Positions 1 through 9,544 of a stretch of DNA of 64,000 nucleotides are shown here, one piece after another. Both the position numbers and the translations under genes were made by a program. The notes under the pieces were generated by a model. The model saw only the letters and a list, made by a program, of their open reading frames with translations. It did no database searches and was not told the DNA's origin. The number at the start of each line of letters is the position of its first letter. Position 1 is the first letter of the stretch. The stretch is from assembly GCF_013449725.1 (NCBI RefSeq), contig NZ_JACCFF010000002.1, forward strand, positions 186,001 through 250,000. Direction: 5' to 3'. The stretch is from Mycobacteroides sp. LB1 (GTDB lineage: Bacteria > Actinomycetota > Actinomycetes > Mycobacteriales > Mycobacteriaceae).

Positions 1-1410
1 TATCGTAAATTGGGTGCCAATCGCCCGGGTACATTCCTGCTCGAATCGGCGGAGAATGGCCGGTCATGGTCCCGTTGGTCGTTCATCGGTGCGGGATCAC
101 CCTCGGCGTTGACGGTCCGGGACGGTCATGCCGCCTGGCTGGGCGCCACCCCGGAGGGCGCGCCCGTCGGAGGCGACCCTCTCGCCGCGCTGCGGGCCAC
201 CATGGACCTGCTCGCCGGCGAGTCGCTCTCGGATCTCCCGCCGCTGTCGGGAGGGATGGTGGGCTTCCTGGCCTACGACATCGTGCGACGTCTGGAGCGG
301 TTGCCCGAGAAAGCCACCGATGACCTCGGCCTGCCGGATCTGCTGCTATTGCTCGCCACCGATATGGCGGCCGTCGACCACCATGAGGGCACCATCACGC
401 TCATCGCCAACGCGGTGAACTGGGATGACACCCCGGAACGCGTGGCTGAGGCCTACGACGGCGCCGTCGAACGGCTGGATGTGATGACGGCGGCGCTGAG
501 CCAGCCGCTGCCCTCCACGGTGGCGCACTTCGATCGTCCGAAGCCCAACTATCGCAGCCAGCGCACCGTGGAGGAGTACAGCGCGATCGTCGACAAGCTG
601 GTCGGCGATATCGAAGCAGGCGAGGCATTCCAGGTGGTGCCGAGCATGCGCTTCGAAATGGAGACCGATGTCGACCCGCTGGACGTGTACCGGATCCTGC
701 GGGTTACCAACCCGAGCCCGTACATGTATCTGCTGCACGCTCCGGATGCCGATGGCGGAACGGCGTTTTCGATCGTCGGATCGAGTCCGGAGGCACTCGT
801 CACCGTCAAAGACGGGGTGGCAACCACGCATCCGATCGCAGGAACCCGCTGGCGTGGCGTGACCGACGAGGAAGACATCCTGCTCGCCAAGGATCTACTC
901 GCCGACGAAAAAGAGCTTTCCGAGCACCTCATGCTGGTGGACCTGGGTCGCAACGATCTCGGGCGTGTCTGCACCCCGGGCACCGTGAAGGTCAGCGACT
1001 ACAGCCATATCGAGCGCTACAGCCACGTCATGCACCTGGTGTCGACCGTGTCCGGGTCGCTCGCGGACGGCAAGACGGCATTGGATGCCATCACCGCGTG
1101 TTTCCCCGCCGGAACGCTGTCGGGGGCACCGAAGGTGCGCGCCATGGAACTCATCGAAGAGGTCGAGCTCACCCGCCGCGGACTGTACGGGGGAGTCCTG
1201 GGATACCTGGATTTCGCCGGGAACGCCGATTTCGCTATCGCGATCCGCACCGCACTGTTCAAGGACGGTCGTGCCTATGTGCAGGCAGGCGGGGGTGTGG
1301 TGGCCGACTCCACGGGCGAATACGAATACAACGAGGCTCGGAACAAGGCCACCGCGGTGCTCAATGCCATCGCCGCCGCCGAAACCCTCACGGGCGCCGC
1401 GGATGTCTAA
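1..1410 (+). CDS. trpE: Anthranilate synthase component I (5' end cut by the window)
   Basis: Converts chorismate and glutamine-derived ammonia to anthranilate, the first committed step of tryptophan synthesis, in a cytoplasmic complex with TrpG. The reading frame is open from base 1, so the true start lies upstream; about 469 residues are visible against roughly 510 in the family. The C-terminal chorismate-binding domain is complete, with the motifs [25 protein letters not shown] and the glycine-rich [10 protein letters not shown] near the end. The N-terminal part carries the usual [14 protein letters not shown] region. The next gene starts inside its last codons. No frameshift is seen in the visible part. 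Confidence 0.97.
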   Translation, partial: YRKLGANRPGTFLLESAENGRSWSRWSFIGAGSPSALTVRDGHAAWLGATPEGAPVGGDPLAALRATMDLLAGESLSDLPPLSGGMVGFLAYDIVRRLERLPEKATDDLGLPDLLLLLATDMAAVDHHEGTITLIANAVNWDDTPERVAEAYDGAVERLDVMTAALSQPLPSTVAHFDRPKPNYRSQRTVEEYSAIVDKLVGDIEAGEAFQVVPSMRFEMETDVDPLDVYRILRVTNPSPYMYLLHAPDADGGTAFSIVGSSPEALVTVKDGVATTHPIAGTRWRGVTDEEDILLAKDLLADEKELSEHLMLVDLGRNDLGRVCTPGTVKVSDYSHIERYSHVMHLVSTVSGSLADGKTALDAITACFPAGTLSGAPKVRAMELIEEVELTRRGLYGGVLGYLDFAGNADFAIAIRTALFKDGRAYVQAGGGVVADSTGEYEYNEARNKATAVLNAIAAAETLTGAADV

Positions 1411-2035
1411 TCCGGCCCAGAGGAATCCGGGCCGAAAACAGCTCCTCGTGGGTGCCGGGTTACTCGTGATTGCAGCGGGCGGACTGTGGGCGGCCTCGAA
1501 GTTCACCTGGGTACGCCTGCGCTCCTTTGACGGTCTTGGTGAGCCCAGAACGATCGTGGTATCTGGCACCGACTGGTCGGCGGCCCTGGTTCCGATGGCT
1601 GTTGCCTTGGTCGCCGCCGCCATCGCCACCCTCGCGATCCGCGGATGGGCGCTGCGGGTCTTGGCCGGACTGGCGGCGGTGATCGGCGCCGGCGCGGCCT
1701 ATCTAGGCGTCAGTCTCTGGGCGGTCCGCGATATCGGACCCCGCGCCGCGGATGTCAAGAACATCCCGATATCCACCCTGGTTGGCGCCGACCGGCTCTC
1801 CGGTGGTGCCGCGGCCACGGTCATCGCCGCGGCACTGGCGGTATTGGCCGCGATAACGCTGCTGAGGGCCGCACGGGGCTCCGCCGCCACCAAATACCAG
1901 ACCCCGGCCGCGCGACGGTCTGACGGCACAGATGCGGCCGATAAGAACCAGAGCGAGCGGGTTATGTGGGACAGCTTGGACGACGGGCACGACCCCACCA
2001 TCGGTCCGACTCAGCCTCAGTCCGGCCCTACCTGA
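1403..2035 (+). CDS. Trp biosynthesis-associated membrane protein (TIGR02234-like)
   Basis: A 210-residue membrane protein of the family found beside trpE in actinobacteria (Rv1610-like position). The ATG at 1403 overlaps the trpE stop by 8 bp, which suggests translational coupling. Hydrophobic segments are near residues 14-34, 55-73, 78-98 and 132-153; a charged, mostly hydrophilic tail of about 50 residues follows. No catalytic motif is visible. Its role is unknown; the constant association with the trp genes suggests membrane organisation or transport linked to tryptophan, which is inference. The longer same-frame opening from 1085 lies inside trpE and was not used. Confidence 0.85.
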   Translation: MSNPAQRNPGRKQLLVGAGLLVIAAGGLWAASKFTWVRLRSFDGLGEPRTIVVSGTDWSAALVPMAVALVAAAIATLAIRGWALRVLAGLAAVIGAGAAYLGVSLWAVRDIGPRAADVKNIPISTLVGADRLSGGAAATVIAAALAVLAAITLLRAARGSAATKYQTPAARRSDGTDAADKNQSERVMWDSLDDGHDPTIGPTQPQSGPT

Positions 2036-2129
2036 CCCGGTTTTCTCACTTGACCCGTGAACGGCTACCCTTCTCAGAAGTTCGAGTGCGCAGGCGCGGG
2101 GGCGCCGCAAGAAGGGAATCGTCGAGGTC

Positions 2130-2948
2130 ATGAGTTCGGGAACCGTACTCGATTCGATCCTCGATGGCGTGCGCGCTGATGTCGCCGCGCGCGAAGCCGT
2201 TGTCGATCTCGCCACCGTGAAAGCGGCCGCCAAAGCAGCACCCAAGCCACTCAATGTCATGGCCGCGCTGCGCGAGCCAGGTATCGCCGTGATCGCCGAG
2301 GTCAAGCGGGCCAGCCCGTCGCGTGGCGAGCTTGCCGATATCAGTGATCCCGCCAAGCTCGCGAAGGCCTATGAGGATGGGGGAGCGCGGATCATCAGCG
2401 TGCTCACCGAGGGCAGGCGATTCAACGGAAGTCTCGACGATCTGGACTCGGTCCGCGCAGCTGTGTCAGTTCCGGTGCTGCGCAAGGACTTTGTGGTCGG
2501 TCCGTACCAGATTCACGAGGCACGAGCGCATGGCGCCGACCTCGTCCTGCTGATCGTCGCGGCGCTCGAACAGACCGCGCTGGTATCGCTGCTCGATCGC
2601 ACCGAATCGCTTGGCATGACCGCGTTGGTAGAGGTACACACCGAGGAAGAAGCCGACCGCGCGCTGTCTGCCGGTGCGTCGGTCATCGGAGTCAACGCCC
2701 GCGACCTGAAAACTCTTGAGATCGACCGGGATTGCTTCTCCCGTATCGCGCCCGGGCTGCCCAGCGGCGTGATCCGTATCGCCGAATCCGGTATTCGCGG
2801 CACTGCCGATCTGCTGGCCTATGCCGGTGCCGGAGCCGATGGCGTACTGGTCGGCGAGGGGCTGGTCACCAGCGGTGATCCGCGGGGAGCTGTCGCCGAT
2901 TTGGTGACGGCGGGTACGCATCCGTCCTGCCCCAAACCGGCTCGCTAG
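2130..2948 (+). CDS. trpC: Indole-3-glycerol phosphate synthase
   Basis: Closes the indole ring, turning 1-(2-carboxyphenylamino)-1-deoxyribulose-5-phosphate into indole-3-glycerol phosphate. The 272-residue length is typical of the single-domain (beta/alpha)8 enzyme. Motifs seen: [13 protein letters not shown] near residues 52-64 with the catalytic lysine, VLRKDFVV near 116-123, and IAESGIRG near 218-225 for phosphate binding. A 94-bp gap separates it from the upstream membrane protein gene, the only real gap in the trp run, so it may have its own promoter; I could not place one convincingly. trpF and trpD are not here, as is usual in mycobacteria, where PriA does the TrpF step. Confidence 0.97.
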   Translation: MSSGTVLDSILDGVRADVAAREAVVDLATVKAAAKAAPKPLNVMAALREPGIAVIAEVKRASPSRGELADISDPAKLAKAYEDGGARIISVLTEGRRFNGSLDDLDSVRAAVSVPVLRKDFVVGPYQIHEARAHGADLVLLIVAALEQTALVSLLDRTESLGMTALVEVHTEEEADRALSAGASVIGVNARDLKTLEIDRDCFSRIAPGLPSGVIRIAESGIRGTADLLAYAGAGADGVLVGEGLVTSGDPRGAVADLVTAGTHPSCPKPAR

Positions 2949-2954
2949 ACGACG

Positions 2955-4247
2955 ATGTCCGACGGTCTTCACACAAGCGGCTCATCCATGAAGAACACCG
3001 GCCTCCCGCAGATGAGCGCTGCCATCGCCGAGGCCACCGCGCACGATCCGGATGCCCGTGGGCATTTCGGTCCGTACGGGGGTCGCTACGTCGCCGAGGC
3101 GCTCATGGCGGTCATCGAGGAAGTGACCGCCGCCTACGAGAAGATCAGATCCGATCATTCGTTTCTCGCCGAGCTCGACCGGCTGCAGACGCACTATGTA
3201 GGCCGCCCGTCCCCGCTGTATGAGGCCGAGCGGCTCAGCTCCCATGCCGGTGGGGCACGAGTCTTTCTCAAGCGAGAAGACCTGAACCACACCGGTTCTC
3301 ACAAGATCAACAATGTTCTCGGTCAGGTACTCCTGGCCAAGAAGATGGGGAAGACCCGGGTCATCGCCGAGACGGGCGCGGGGCAGCACGGGGTTGCCAC
3401 CGCCACCGCGTGCGCACTCCTGGGTATCGAATGCGTGATCTACATGGGTGCAGTCGACACCGCGCGCCAAGCGCTCAATGTCGCCAGAATGCGGCTGCTC
3501 GGATCGACGGTCGTGTCTGTGGAGTCAGGGTCGAAAACCCTCAAGGACGCCATCAACGACGCCATGCGCGACTGGGTGACCAATGCGCACAACACCTATT
3601 ACTGCTTTGGTACCGCGGCCGGCCCCCATCCTTTCCCGGTGATGGTGCGCGATTTCCAGCGCATCATCGGCATGGAAGCGCGGGCTCAGGTGCTCGATCA
3701 GGTGGGCAGGCTGCCGGATGCGGCCGTCGCGTGCGTCGGCGGCGGTTCGAACGCGATCGGTCTTTTCCATGCCTTTATCGACGATCCGGCGGTGCGGTTG
3801 GTCGGATACGAGGCTGCCGGCGATGGTGTCGAAACCGGAAGGCATGCGGCCACATTCACCGGCGGGACACCCGGCGCCTTCCAGGGTTCCTACTCCTATC
3901 TCTTGCAGGACGAGGACGGTCAGACCATCGAATCCCATTCGATCTCAGCGGGTTTGGATTATCCGGGAGTGGGTCCCGAGCATGCCTGGCTGCGCGAATC
4001 CGGGCGTGCCGATTATCGGCCCATCACCGACACCGAGGCCATGGACGCCTTCCTGCTGCTGTCCCGCGCCGAGGGGATCATCCCAGCCATCGAATCGGCA
4101 CACGCCGTCGCGGGCGCGCTCAAACTCGGAGTTGAGTTGGGTGAGGGCGCCGTCATGGTGGTGAACCTGTCGGGCCGCGGAGACAAGGACGTCGAAACCG
4201 CCGCCAAGTGGTTCGACCTGCTGGACAAGAGCGGCGTGCAGTCATGA
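2955..4247 (+). CDS. trpB: Tryptophan synthase beta chain
   Basis: PLP enzyme that condenses indole, channelled from TrpA, with serine to give tryptophan. Visible features: [10 protein letters not shown] with the PLP lysine near residue 117, ETGAGQHG near 141, and the phosphate-binding loop GGGSNAIG near 262. The 430-residue form starts at the ATG at 2955, six bases after trpC; an in-frame ATG at 2988 gives 419 residues and is also possible because the first 11 residues are poorly conserved in the family. The stop overlaps the trpA start in an ATGA junction. Confidence 0.97.
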   Translation: MSDGLHTSGSSMKNTGLPQMSAAIAEATAHDPDARGHFGPYGGRYVAEALMAVIEEVTAAYEKIRSDHSFLAELDRLQTHYVGRPSPLYEAERLSSHAGGARVFLKREDLNHTGSHKINNVLGQVLLAKKMGKTRVIAETGAGQHGVATATACALLGIECVIYMGAVDTARQALNVARMRLLGSTVVSVESGSKTLKDAINDAMRDWVTNAHNTYYCFGTAAGPHPFPVMVRDFQRIIGMEARAQVLDQVGRLPDAAVACVGGGSNAIGLFHAFIDDPAVRLVGYEAAGDGVETGRHAATFTGGTPGAFQGSYSYLLQDEDGQTIESHSISAGLDYPGVGPEHAWLRESGRADYRPITDTEAMDAFLLLSRAEGIIPAIESAHAVAGALKLGVELGEGAVMVVNLSGRGDKDVETAAKWFDLLDKSGVQS

Positions 4248-5074
4248 CCCAGCCCGGTCGTCTCACCGAGGTTTTCGACAAGTGTCGGAGCGAAGAACGT
4301 GCCGCGCTGATCGGATACCTGCCCAACGGATACCCGGACCTCGACACCTCACTTGAGCTCATGACGACCCTGGTGCAGGGCGGATGCGACATCATCGAGG
4401 TCGGGATCGCCTACTCGGATCCGATGATGGACGGCCCCACGATCGCCGCCGCAGCGGAGACGGCGCTCGCCAACGGAGTTCGGGTGGCCGATGTCTTCAC
4501 CACGGTCCGCGCCATCACCGATGCCGGCGGACATGCAGTCGTCATGTCCTACTGGAATCCGGTGCTGCGGTATGGAGTTGACGCCTTCGCGCGTGACCTC
4601 GCCGCGGCCGGAGGCCTTGGCATCATCACCCCCGACCTGATCCCCGACGAGGCAGAAGACTGGATCGCCGCCTCCGACGCTCACGACCTGGACCGCATCT
4701 TCCTTGTCGCGCCCTCATCCACGCCGGAACGGCTGGAGATGACCGTCGGCGCCTGCCGGGGATTCGTATATGCGGCATCCACGATGGGCGTCACCGGTGC
4801 ACGTGATGCGGTATCGAACGCCGCCCCGGCCCTGGTGAGCAGGGTTCGCGAAGTCTCCGATATCGCGGTGGGTGTCGGCCTTGGTGTGCGATCCGGCACG
4901 CAGGCCGCCGAGATCGCGTCGTACGCCGACGGTGTCATCGTCGGCTCGGCGTTGGTCGCGGCCGCCCCGCAAGGCGTAGCCGCCGTGCGTACCCTGACTG
5001 AAGAGTTGGCTACCGGCGTGCGGAAGGGCATCAGCTCGAGGACAACCTCGGGGACAACAAGGAAAACACTGTGA
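4244..5074 (+). CDS. trpA: Tryptophan synthase alpha chain
   Basis: Cleaves indole-3-glycerol phosphate to indole and glyceraldehyde-3-phosphate; partner of TrpB. The ATG at 4244 overlaps the trpB stop (ATGA), so this start was chosen over upstream openings in the same frame. The product is 276 residues, normal for TrpA. The catalytic Glu lies in [11 protein letters not shown] near residues 50-60 with the conserved Asp a few residues later; the C-terminal part holds VGLGVRSG and [10 protein letters not shown], the phosphate-binding strands. The stop codon overlaps the GTG start of lgt. Confidence 0.97.
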   Translation: MTQPGRLTEVFDKCRSEERAALIGYLPNGYPDLDTSLELMTTLVQGGCDIIEVGIAYSDPMMDGPTIAAAAETALANGVRVADVFTTVRAITDAGGHAVVMSYWNPVLRYGVDAFARDLAAAGGLGIITPDLIPDEAEDWIAASDAHDLDRIFLVAPSSTPERLEMTVGACRGFVYAASTMGVTGARDAVSNAAPALVSRVREVSDIAVGVGLGVRSGTQAAEIASYADGVIVGSALVAAAPQGVAAVRTLTEELATGVRKGISSRTTSGTTRKTL

Positions 5075-6105
5075 CAGTCGTGAATCTGGCGTACATCCCC
5101 AGCCCGCCCCAAGGGGTCTGGCATTTGGGACCTATCCCGATCCGCGCCTACGCGCTGTGCATCATCGCGGGCATCATCGTCGCGCTGGTCATCGGTGATC
5201 GCCGATGGGAGGAACGCGGCGGCGAGCGCGGCGTTATCTACGACATCGCGTTGTGGGCGGTGCCTTTCGGACTGGTCGGCGGTCGGCTCTACCACGTGAT
5301 GACCGACTGGCAGACCTACTTCGGCCCGCACGGTAAAGGCATCGCCAAGGCCATCGCAGTCTGGGAAGGCGGTCTCGGCATCTGGGGTGCCGTCGCCCTC
5401 GGCGCGGTCGGAGCCTGGATCGCCTGTCGCCGTCGGGGAATCCCCCTTCCCGCCTTCGGCGACGCGATCGCTCCCGGCCTCGTGCTGGCCCAGGCGATCG
5501 GTCGGCTGGGTAATTACTTCAACCAGGAGCTCACCGGCGGGCCCACCACGCTGCCGTGGGGGCTGGAGCTGTTCTACCGTCGCTCTGCCGACGGCACGGT
5601 CGACGTCCTCAACCTCAACGGAGTATCCACCGGCGAGGTGGCGCAGGTCGTCCACCCGACCTTTCTGTACGAATTGCTATGGAACGTCCTGATTTTCGCG
5701 GTACTGATCCTGGTGGATCGGCGTTTCAAGATCGGGCATGGGCGGCTGTTCGCGTTGTACGTCGCCGGGTATTGCCTGGGACGCTTCTGGGTCGAGTTGA
5801 TGCGCGTGGACCCAGCCACTCAGTTCGGCGGAATTCGCGTCAACTCCTTCACGTCGACACTGGTGTTCCTTGGCGCGGTCGCCTACATCCTGCTGGCTCC
5901 CAAGGGGCGTGAGGATCCGGCGACGCTGGGTGGCACTGCGGCCCTTGTGGAGGGCGCAGACGCAGACGCGGATACGAGCGAAGCCGAGACCGATGACGCT
6001 CCGGTGGAGACAGACGACACTTCCGAGCAGCCCGATACCGAGCAGGCCGCAGCGAAGGAACCCGAGAAGGACCCGGGGTCTCCGGATCCCACGGCGTCCC
6101 CGTAG
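5071..6105 (+). CDS. lgt: Prolipoprotein diacylglyceryl transferase
   Basis: Integral membrane enzyme that transfers diacylglycerol from phosphatidylglycerol to the lipobox cysteine of prolipoproteins. The GTG start overlaps the trpA stop. The Lgt signature GRLGNYFNQE lies near residues 144-153, followed by the G-W-G-L-E-L-F-Y region; several membrane helices are evident, including one at 24-42. The last 60-70 residues (from about 280) form an acidic, low-complexity tail rich in Glu, Asp, Thr and Pro, typical of mycobacterial Lgt and presumably cytoplasmic. At least two lipoproteins in this window (at 38.0 and 39.5 kb) would be substrates. Confidence 0.96.
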   Translation: MTVVNLAYIPSPPQGVWHLGPIPIRAYALCIIAGIIVALVIGDRRWEERGGERGVIYDIALWAVPFGLVGGRLYHVMTDWQTYFGPHGKGIAKAIAVWEGGLGIWGAVALGAVGAWIACRRRGIPLPAFGDAIAPGLVLAQAIGRLGNYFNQELTGGPTTLPWGLELFYRRSADGTVDVLNLNGVSTGEVAQVVHPTFLYELLWNVLIFAVLILVDRRFKIGHGRLFALYVAGYCLGRFWVELMRVDPATQFGGIRVNSFTSTLVFLGAVAYILLAPKGREDPATLGGTAALVEGADADADTSEAETDDAPVETDDTSEQPDTEQAAAKEPEKDPGSPDPTASP

Positions 6106-6123
6106 ATCTGGCATGGTGGAGAA

Positions 6124-6492
6124 ATGACCGAGAGCACTCCGCCTCCCTTCGGAACGCCGCCCCCCGGCACTCCGTATCCGCCGCCGGGAGGCGCGCTGTA
6201 CCCGCCGCCCGGATATGTCGACCCTGCCGCGCCCTTTGGACGGAATCCGGCCACCGGCCAGCCGTACTCGGACAAATCGAAGCTTGTCGCGGGTCTGTTG
6301 CAACTCCTGGGCCTGGTCGGATTCCTGGGCTTCGGCCGCATCTATCTGGGCCAGACGCTGCTGGGTGTCATTCAGCTGGTGGTTGGCTTGGTGACGTTCG
6401 GAATCGTCGCGGTCATTTGGGCGATCGTCGACGCTGTTCTGATTTTCGGCGGGAAGGTCGACGACAAAGCGGGCAGGGCACTGCGTGACTGA
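6124..6492 (+). CDS. TM2-domain membrane protein with proline-rich N-terminus
   Basis: 122 residues. Residues 1-45 are rich in Pro, Gly and Tyr ([12 protein letters not shown] type); residues 50-115 contain two hydrophobic helices joined by a short turn with GFGRIYLGQ, the hallmark arrangement of TM2 domains. The ATG at 6124 is 18 bp after lgt and preceded by a GGAG element. Function is not known for this family in bacteria. It may be co-transcribed with lgt. Confidence 0.85.
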   Translation: MTESTPPPFGTPPPGTPYPPPGGALYPPPGYVDPAAPFGRNPATGQPYSDKSKLVAGLLQLLGLVGFLGFGRIYLGQTLLGVIQLVVGLVTFGIVAVIWAIVDAVLIFGGKVDDKAGRALRD

Positions 6493-6535
6493 TCTCGAGG
6501 CTGAGACGGCCCTTCGCCGGATGTGAGAGAATCGA

Positions 6536-6594
6536 GATGACCGGGACGGCCCGGTCATTCTTCGCCAGGGGACGGCCTCACCGAATTTCGGAGG
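6536..6594 (+). promoter_or_regulatory. Guanidine-II (mini-ykkC) type riboswitch
   Basis: Two hairpins, each with an ACGG loop, stand just before the SMR exporter gene. Hairpin 1: stem 6537-6545 with 6550-6558 (nine perfect pairs plus a wobble at 6536/6559), loop ACGG at 6546-6549. Hairpin 2: stem GGGG 6568-6571 with CCTC 6576-6579 (one G-U), loop ACGG at 6572-6575. The linker is about 11 nt. The SD GGAGG lies at 6590-6594, 8 nt before the ATG. The 3' arm CCTC can pair instead with GAGG of the SD, so ligand binding would free the ribosome site. Paired ACGR hairpins upstream of Gdx/SugE genes are the known form of this class. Confidence 0.88.
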
Positions 6595-6602
6595 TATCTC
6601 TC

Positions 6603-6917
6603 ATGGTTTGGCTGGTTCTCATCTTCGCGGGTCTGCTTGAGGTGGGTTGGGCCATCGGTCTCAAATACACCGAAGGTTTCACCCGCCTGTGGCCGACCGT
6701 TGGCACCATCGGATCGATGATCATCAGCATCGCGCTGCTCGGCATCGCGATGAAGAGCCTGCCAGTCGGTACCGCGTACGCGATCTGGGTGGGCATAGGT
6801 GCCGTGGGCACGGCGATCCTGGGCATCGTGCTGTTCGGCGATTCGGCCAACGTCTGGCGACTGCTCAGCTTGGGGTTGATTCTCGCCGGCATCATCGGGC
6901 TGAAACTGGCGTCCTGA
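6603..6917 (+). CDS. gdx: SMR-family guanidinium exporter (Gdx/SugE type)
   Basis: 104 residues, four predicted membrane helices filling almost the whole chain, the size of a small multidrug resistance subunit. The essential membrane Glu is E13 in [14 protein letters not shown]; the W-A-x-G-L-K-Y pattern and GFTRLWP are characteristic of the Gdx/SugE branch, which exports guanidinium in exchange for protons, rather than of Emr-type drug pumps. A single gene implies a homodimer. The start at 6603 was chosen because it follows a GGAGG; longer in-frame openings run into the riboswitch. The riboswitch upstream supports the substrate assignment. Confidence 0.93.
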   Translation: MVWLVLIFAGLLEVGWAIGLKYTEGFTRLWPTVGTIGSMIISIALLGIAMKSLPVGTAYAIWVGIGAVGTAILGIVLFGDSANVWRLLSLGLILAGIIGLKLAS

Positions 6918-6998
6918 CAACGAAAATCGAGGTAAGCGGGCGGTTACGCGTGTGCGACTGACTCGTGAGTACAGGTCACCCCGACTATGCTCAGAGCC

Positions 6999-8417
6999 GT
7001 GACGAGACGCGGAAAGATTGTTTGCACCCTCGGTCCTGCGACCGGTTCTGCCGAGCTTGTGCGTGAGCTCGTCGAATCCGGGATGGACGTGGCGCGGCTC
7101 AACTTCAGCCACGGCGACCATGCCGATCACGAACAGAACTATCGCTGGGTGCGTCGGGCCTCCGACGAGACCGGGCGCGCGGTCGGCATTCTCGCCGACC
7201 TGCAGGGCCCCAAGATCCGACTGGGCCGGTTCGCCACCGGCTCCACCGAGTGGGCGACGGGCGAAAAGGTCAGGATCACCGTCGACGATGTGGTGGGCAC
7301 CCCTGACCGGGTTTCCACCACATACAAGCAGCTGGCCGCCGATGCGTCCGTCGGGGACAGGCTCCTTGTCGACGACGGCAAGGTGGGTCTGACGGTAGAG
7401 GCCATCGAGGGCAACGATGTGGTCTGCCTGGTCACCGAGGGTGGTCCGGTCAGCAATAACAAGGGTTTGTCGTTGCCGGGAATGAACGTCTCGGTCCCCG
7501 CCCTGTCCGAAAAGGACATCGCCGACCTCGAATTCGCGCTGCGGATCGGGGTGGACCTGATTGCGCTGTCGTTCGTGCGTTCACCCGCCGATGTCGAGCT
7601 GGTGCGCGCGATAATGGACCGGGTCGGACGCCGCGTACCGGTTATCGCCAAGCTGGAGAAGCCCGAAGCGGTCGCCAACCTCGAAGCCATCGTGCTGGCC
7701 TTCGATGCGATCATGGTCGCCCGCGGTGACCTCGGCGTGGAGCTGCCGCTCGAAGAGGTGCCGCTGGTCCAGAAGCGGGCCATCCAGATCGCTCGCGAGA
7801 ACGCCCGGCCGGTCATCGTCGCCACCCAGATGCTCGAATCGATGATCGAGAACTCCCGGCCCACCCGCGCCGAGGCCTCCGATGTCGCCAATGCCGTTTT
7901 GGACGGTGCCGATGCCGTGATGCTGTCGGGGGAGACCTCGGTCGGCAAGTACCCGTTGGAGGCGGTGCGGACGATGGCCCGCATCGTGTCGGCGGTGGAG
8001 GGTCACTCGGTGAGTGCACCGCCGTTGACGCATGTGCCGCGCACCAAGCGCGGCGTGATTTCGTATGCCGCGCGGGATATCGGAGAGCGGCTGGACGCCA
8101 AAGCCCTGGTGGCGTTCACCCAGTCCGGCGACACGGTGCGCCGCTTGGCTCGCCTGCACACTCCGCTGCCGCTGCTGGCCTTCACCGCCCTGCCCGAGGT
8201 GCGTAGCCAGCTGGCGCTGACCTGGGGTACCGAGACTTTCATCGTCCCGCAGATGGACAGCACCGACGGGATGATTCAGCAGGTCGACGCCTCGTTGCTG
8301 GCTATGGAGCGCTACCAGCGGGGCGACCTCGTGATCATCGTCGCGGGCGCGCCGCCGGGGACAGTAGGCTCGACCAATCTGATCCACGTGCACCGGATCG
8401 GCGAGGACGACCACTAA
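6999..8417 (+). CDS. pyk: Pyruvate kinase
   Basis: Final step of glycolysis: phosphoenolpyruvate plus ADP to pyruvate plus ATP. From the GTG at 6999 the protein has 472 residues, the length I recall for the M. tuberculosis enzyme; an ATG at 6987 would add four residues. Motifs: RGKIVCTLGPA at the N-terminus, KLEKPEAVANL with the catalytic Lys near residue 220, MVARGDLGVELP (metal site) near 240, and the ATQMLESMI and PTRAEASDVANAVLDGAD block. The C-terminal domain is complete. The thioesterase gene follows after 14 bp. Confidence 0.97.
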   Translation: MTRRGKIVCTLGPATGSAELVRELVESGMDVARLNFSHGDHADHEQNYRWVRRASDETGRAVGILADLQGPKIRLGRFATGSTEWATGEKVRITVDDVVGTPDRVSTTYKQLAADASVGDRLLVDDGKVGLTVEAIEGNDVVCLVTEGGPVSNNKGLSLPGMNVSVPALSEKDIADLEFALRIGVDLIALSFVRSPADVELVRAIMDRVGRRVPVIAKLEKPEAVANLEAIVLAFDAIMVARGDLGVELPLEEVPLVQKRAIQIARENARPVIVATQMLESMIENSRPTRAEASDVANAVLDGADAVMLSGETSVGKYPLEAVRTMARIVSAVEGHSVSAPPLTHVPRTKRGVISYAARDIGERLDAKALVAFTQSGDTVRRLARLHTPLPLLAFTALPEVRSQLALTWGTETFIVPQMDSTDGMIQQVDASLLAMERYQRGDLVIIVAGAPPGTVGSTNLIHVHRIGEDDH

Positions 8418-8431
8418 ACGGAGGATCCAGC

Positions 8432-9301
8432 ATCAGCAACGCACCTGATTTTGCACAGCTACTCGCGCTGCTGGAGCTGAAGAATCCCGAGACCGACCTG
8501 TTCATCGGCGGCCATCCCACGGTCAACCCGCCCCGCACATTCGGCGGTCAGCTGATGGCGCAGTCCGTGGTGGCCTCCGGCCGTACCGTGTCTGAGAAGC
8601 TCTCGCTCGCGGCCGTCTCGACCCATTTCATCAACGGCGGCAACCCCGAGCAGGACATCGAATTTCGGGTACTGCGATTGCGGGATGAGCGCAGCTTCGC
8701 CAATCGCCGGGTCGACGCGGTCCAGGGCGACCTGCTGCTGTCCTCGGCGCTGGTGTCGTACCTGAAGGACTCCCCAGGTCTCGAACATGCAGTGCGGCCG
8801 CCGGCGGTGGCCGATCCGGAAACACTGCCGACCATCGATGAGCATCTAGTCGGCTACGAGGAGACCGTGCCGATGTTCGTGGCCGCCCTCAAGCCCATCG
8901 AATGGCGTTACGACAACGACCCGGCATGGGTTCTCAAGGCGAAATCTCAACGGCTGGAACATAATCGGGTGTGGATGAAGAGCCACGGGCCGCTGCCCGA
9001 TGACCCGGTGCTGCACAGTGCGGCACTGGTTTACTCATCGGACACCACAGTGCTGGATTCGATCATCACCACCCACGGGCTGTCCTGGGGTTACGACCGG
9101 ATTTTCGCCGCCACCATCAACCACAGCGTCTGGTTCCACCGTCCGCTGCGGTTCGATGACTGGGTGCTCTATGCCACCGAGTCGCCGGTTGCGTCCGCGG
9201 GGCGTGGCACGGGGGCCGGACGCTTTTTTGACCGCGAAGGAACATTGCTGGCAAGTACTATCCAGGAAGGCATTGTCAAATACTTCCCGGGGCGGTCATG
9301 A
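8432..9301 (+). CDS. tesB: Acyl-CoA thioesterase II, probable non-canonical ATC start
   Basis: Double hot-dog thioesterase hydrolysing acyl-CoA to fatty acid and CoA. Coding similarity begins well before the first ATG of the frame (8555): the stretch NPETDLFIGGHPTVNPPRTF is a normal TesB N-terminus. The frame has no ATG, GTG or TTG between the preceding in-frame stop and 8555. An ATC codon at 8432, 6 nt after GGAGGA (8420-8425), gives ISNAPDFAQLL, 289 residues, the expected length. The motif matching the catalytic Asp of E. coli TesB (DHSMWFHR) reads NHSVWFHR here, with Asn at residue 230; the Gln of STIQEG (278) is kept. Neighbours match M. tuberculosis pykA-tesB1. Confidence 0.8.
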   Translation: MSNAPDFAQLLALLELKNPETDLFIGGHPTVNPPRTFGGQLMAQSVVASGRTVSEKLSLAAVSTHFINGGNPEQDIEFRVLRLRDERSFANRRVDAVQGDLLLSSALVSYLKDSPGLEHAVRPPAVADPETLPTIDEHLVGYEETVPMFVAALKPIEWRYDNDPAWVLKAKSQRLEHNRVWMKSHGPLPDDPVLHSAALVYSSDTTVLDSIITTHGLSWGYDRIFAATINHSVWFHRPLRFDDWVLYATESPVASAGRGTGAGRFFDREGTLLASTIQEGIVKYFPGRS

Positions 9302-9483
9302 TTCGTATTCTTTCTCTGCTGGTGGTGGTTCTTACCGTGATCACCATCATTTCCATCATTCAGGACCCAGTGAAGCCGAACGGCGAGAAGCTGCCGTGGG
9401 CCGTCATCGTGTTGGTCTTCCCGATCTTCGGCCCTATTCTTTGGTTTGCCATCGGGAAGAGCGGTCCTGCCGACCGCTGGTAG
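9298..9483 (+). CDS. Small membrane protein with PLDc_N-type domain
   Basis: 61 residues with two hydrophobic helices (about 2-20 and 35-52) separated by a short polar stretch; the pattern IVLVFPIFGPILWFAIGK is the typical second helix of the phospholipase D nuclease N-terminal (PLDc_N) family, found alone or ahead of cardiolipin synthases. The ATG overlaps the end of tesB by 4 bp (ATGA), so it is probably co-translated. Function of the stand-alone form is unknown. Confidence 0.75.
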   Translation: MIRILSLLVVVLTVITIISIIQDPVKPNGEKLPWAVIVLVFPIFGPILWFAIGKSGPADRW

Positions 9484-9502
9484 CTGCGGGAGTATCCTGC
9501 AG
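9484..9502 (+). terminator. Hairpin after the small PLDc_N gene, no U-tract
   Basis: CTGCGGGA (9484-9491) pairs with TCCTGCAG (9495-9502) through eight pairs including one G-U, with a three-base loop, directly after the stop codon. There is no T-run behind it, so it could be a mycobacterial-style terminator without U-tract or an mRNA-end stabiliser. Weak evidence. Confidence 0.35.
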
Positions 9503-9544
9503 TAGAGATCGAGGAAACGTTTCGGCGACTGTGGAGGTGGCTGA

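Noticed and set aside
2050..2071. TTGACC and TACCCT as a promoter for trpC
   Set aside because: The spacing is only 10 bp, far from the 16-18 bp needed for a sigma-70-type promoter.
2093..2106. GGCGC-GGGG-GCGCC hairpin before trpC as an attenuator or terminator
   Set aside because: Short stem, no T-run and no leader peptide visible; common chance structure at this GC content.
4681..5655. A 324-codon minus-strand open frame across trpA and lgt
   Set aside because: Covers the junction of two well-conserved genes on the other strand and has no recognisable domain or SD.
6506..6509. A third ACGG upstream of the two riboswitch hairpins
   Set aside because: Flanking bases allow only one pair next to the loop, so no hairpin forms; the known class has two hairpins.
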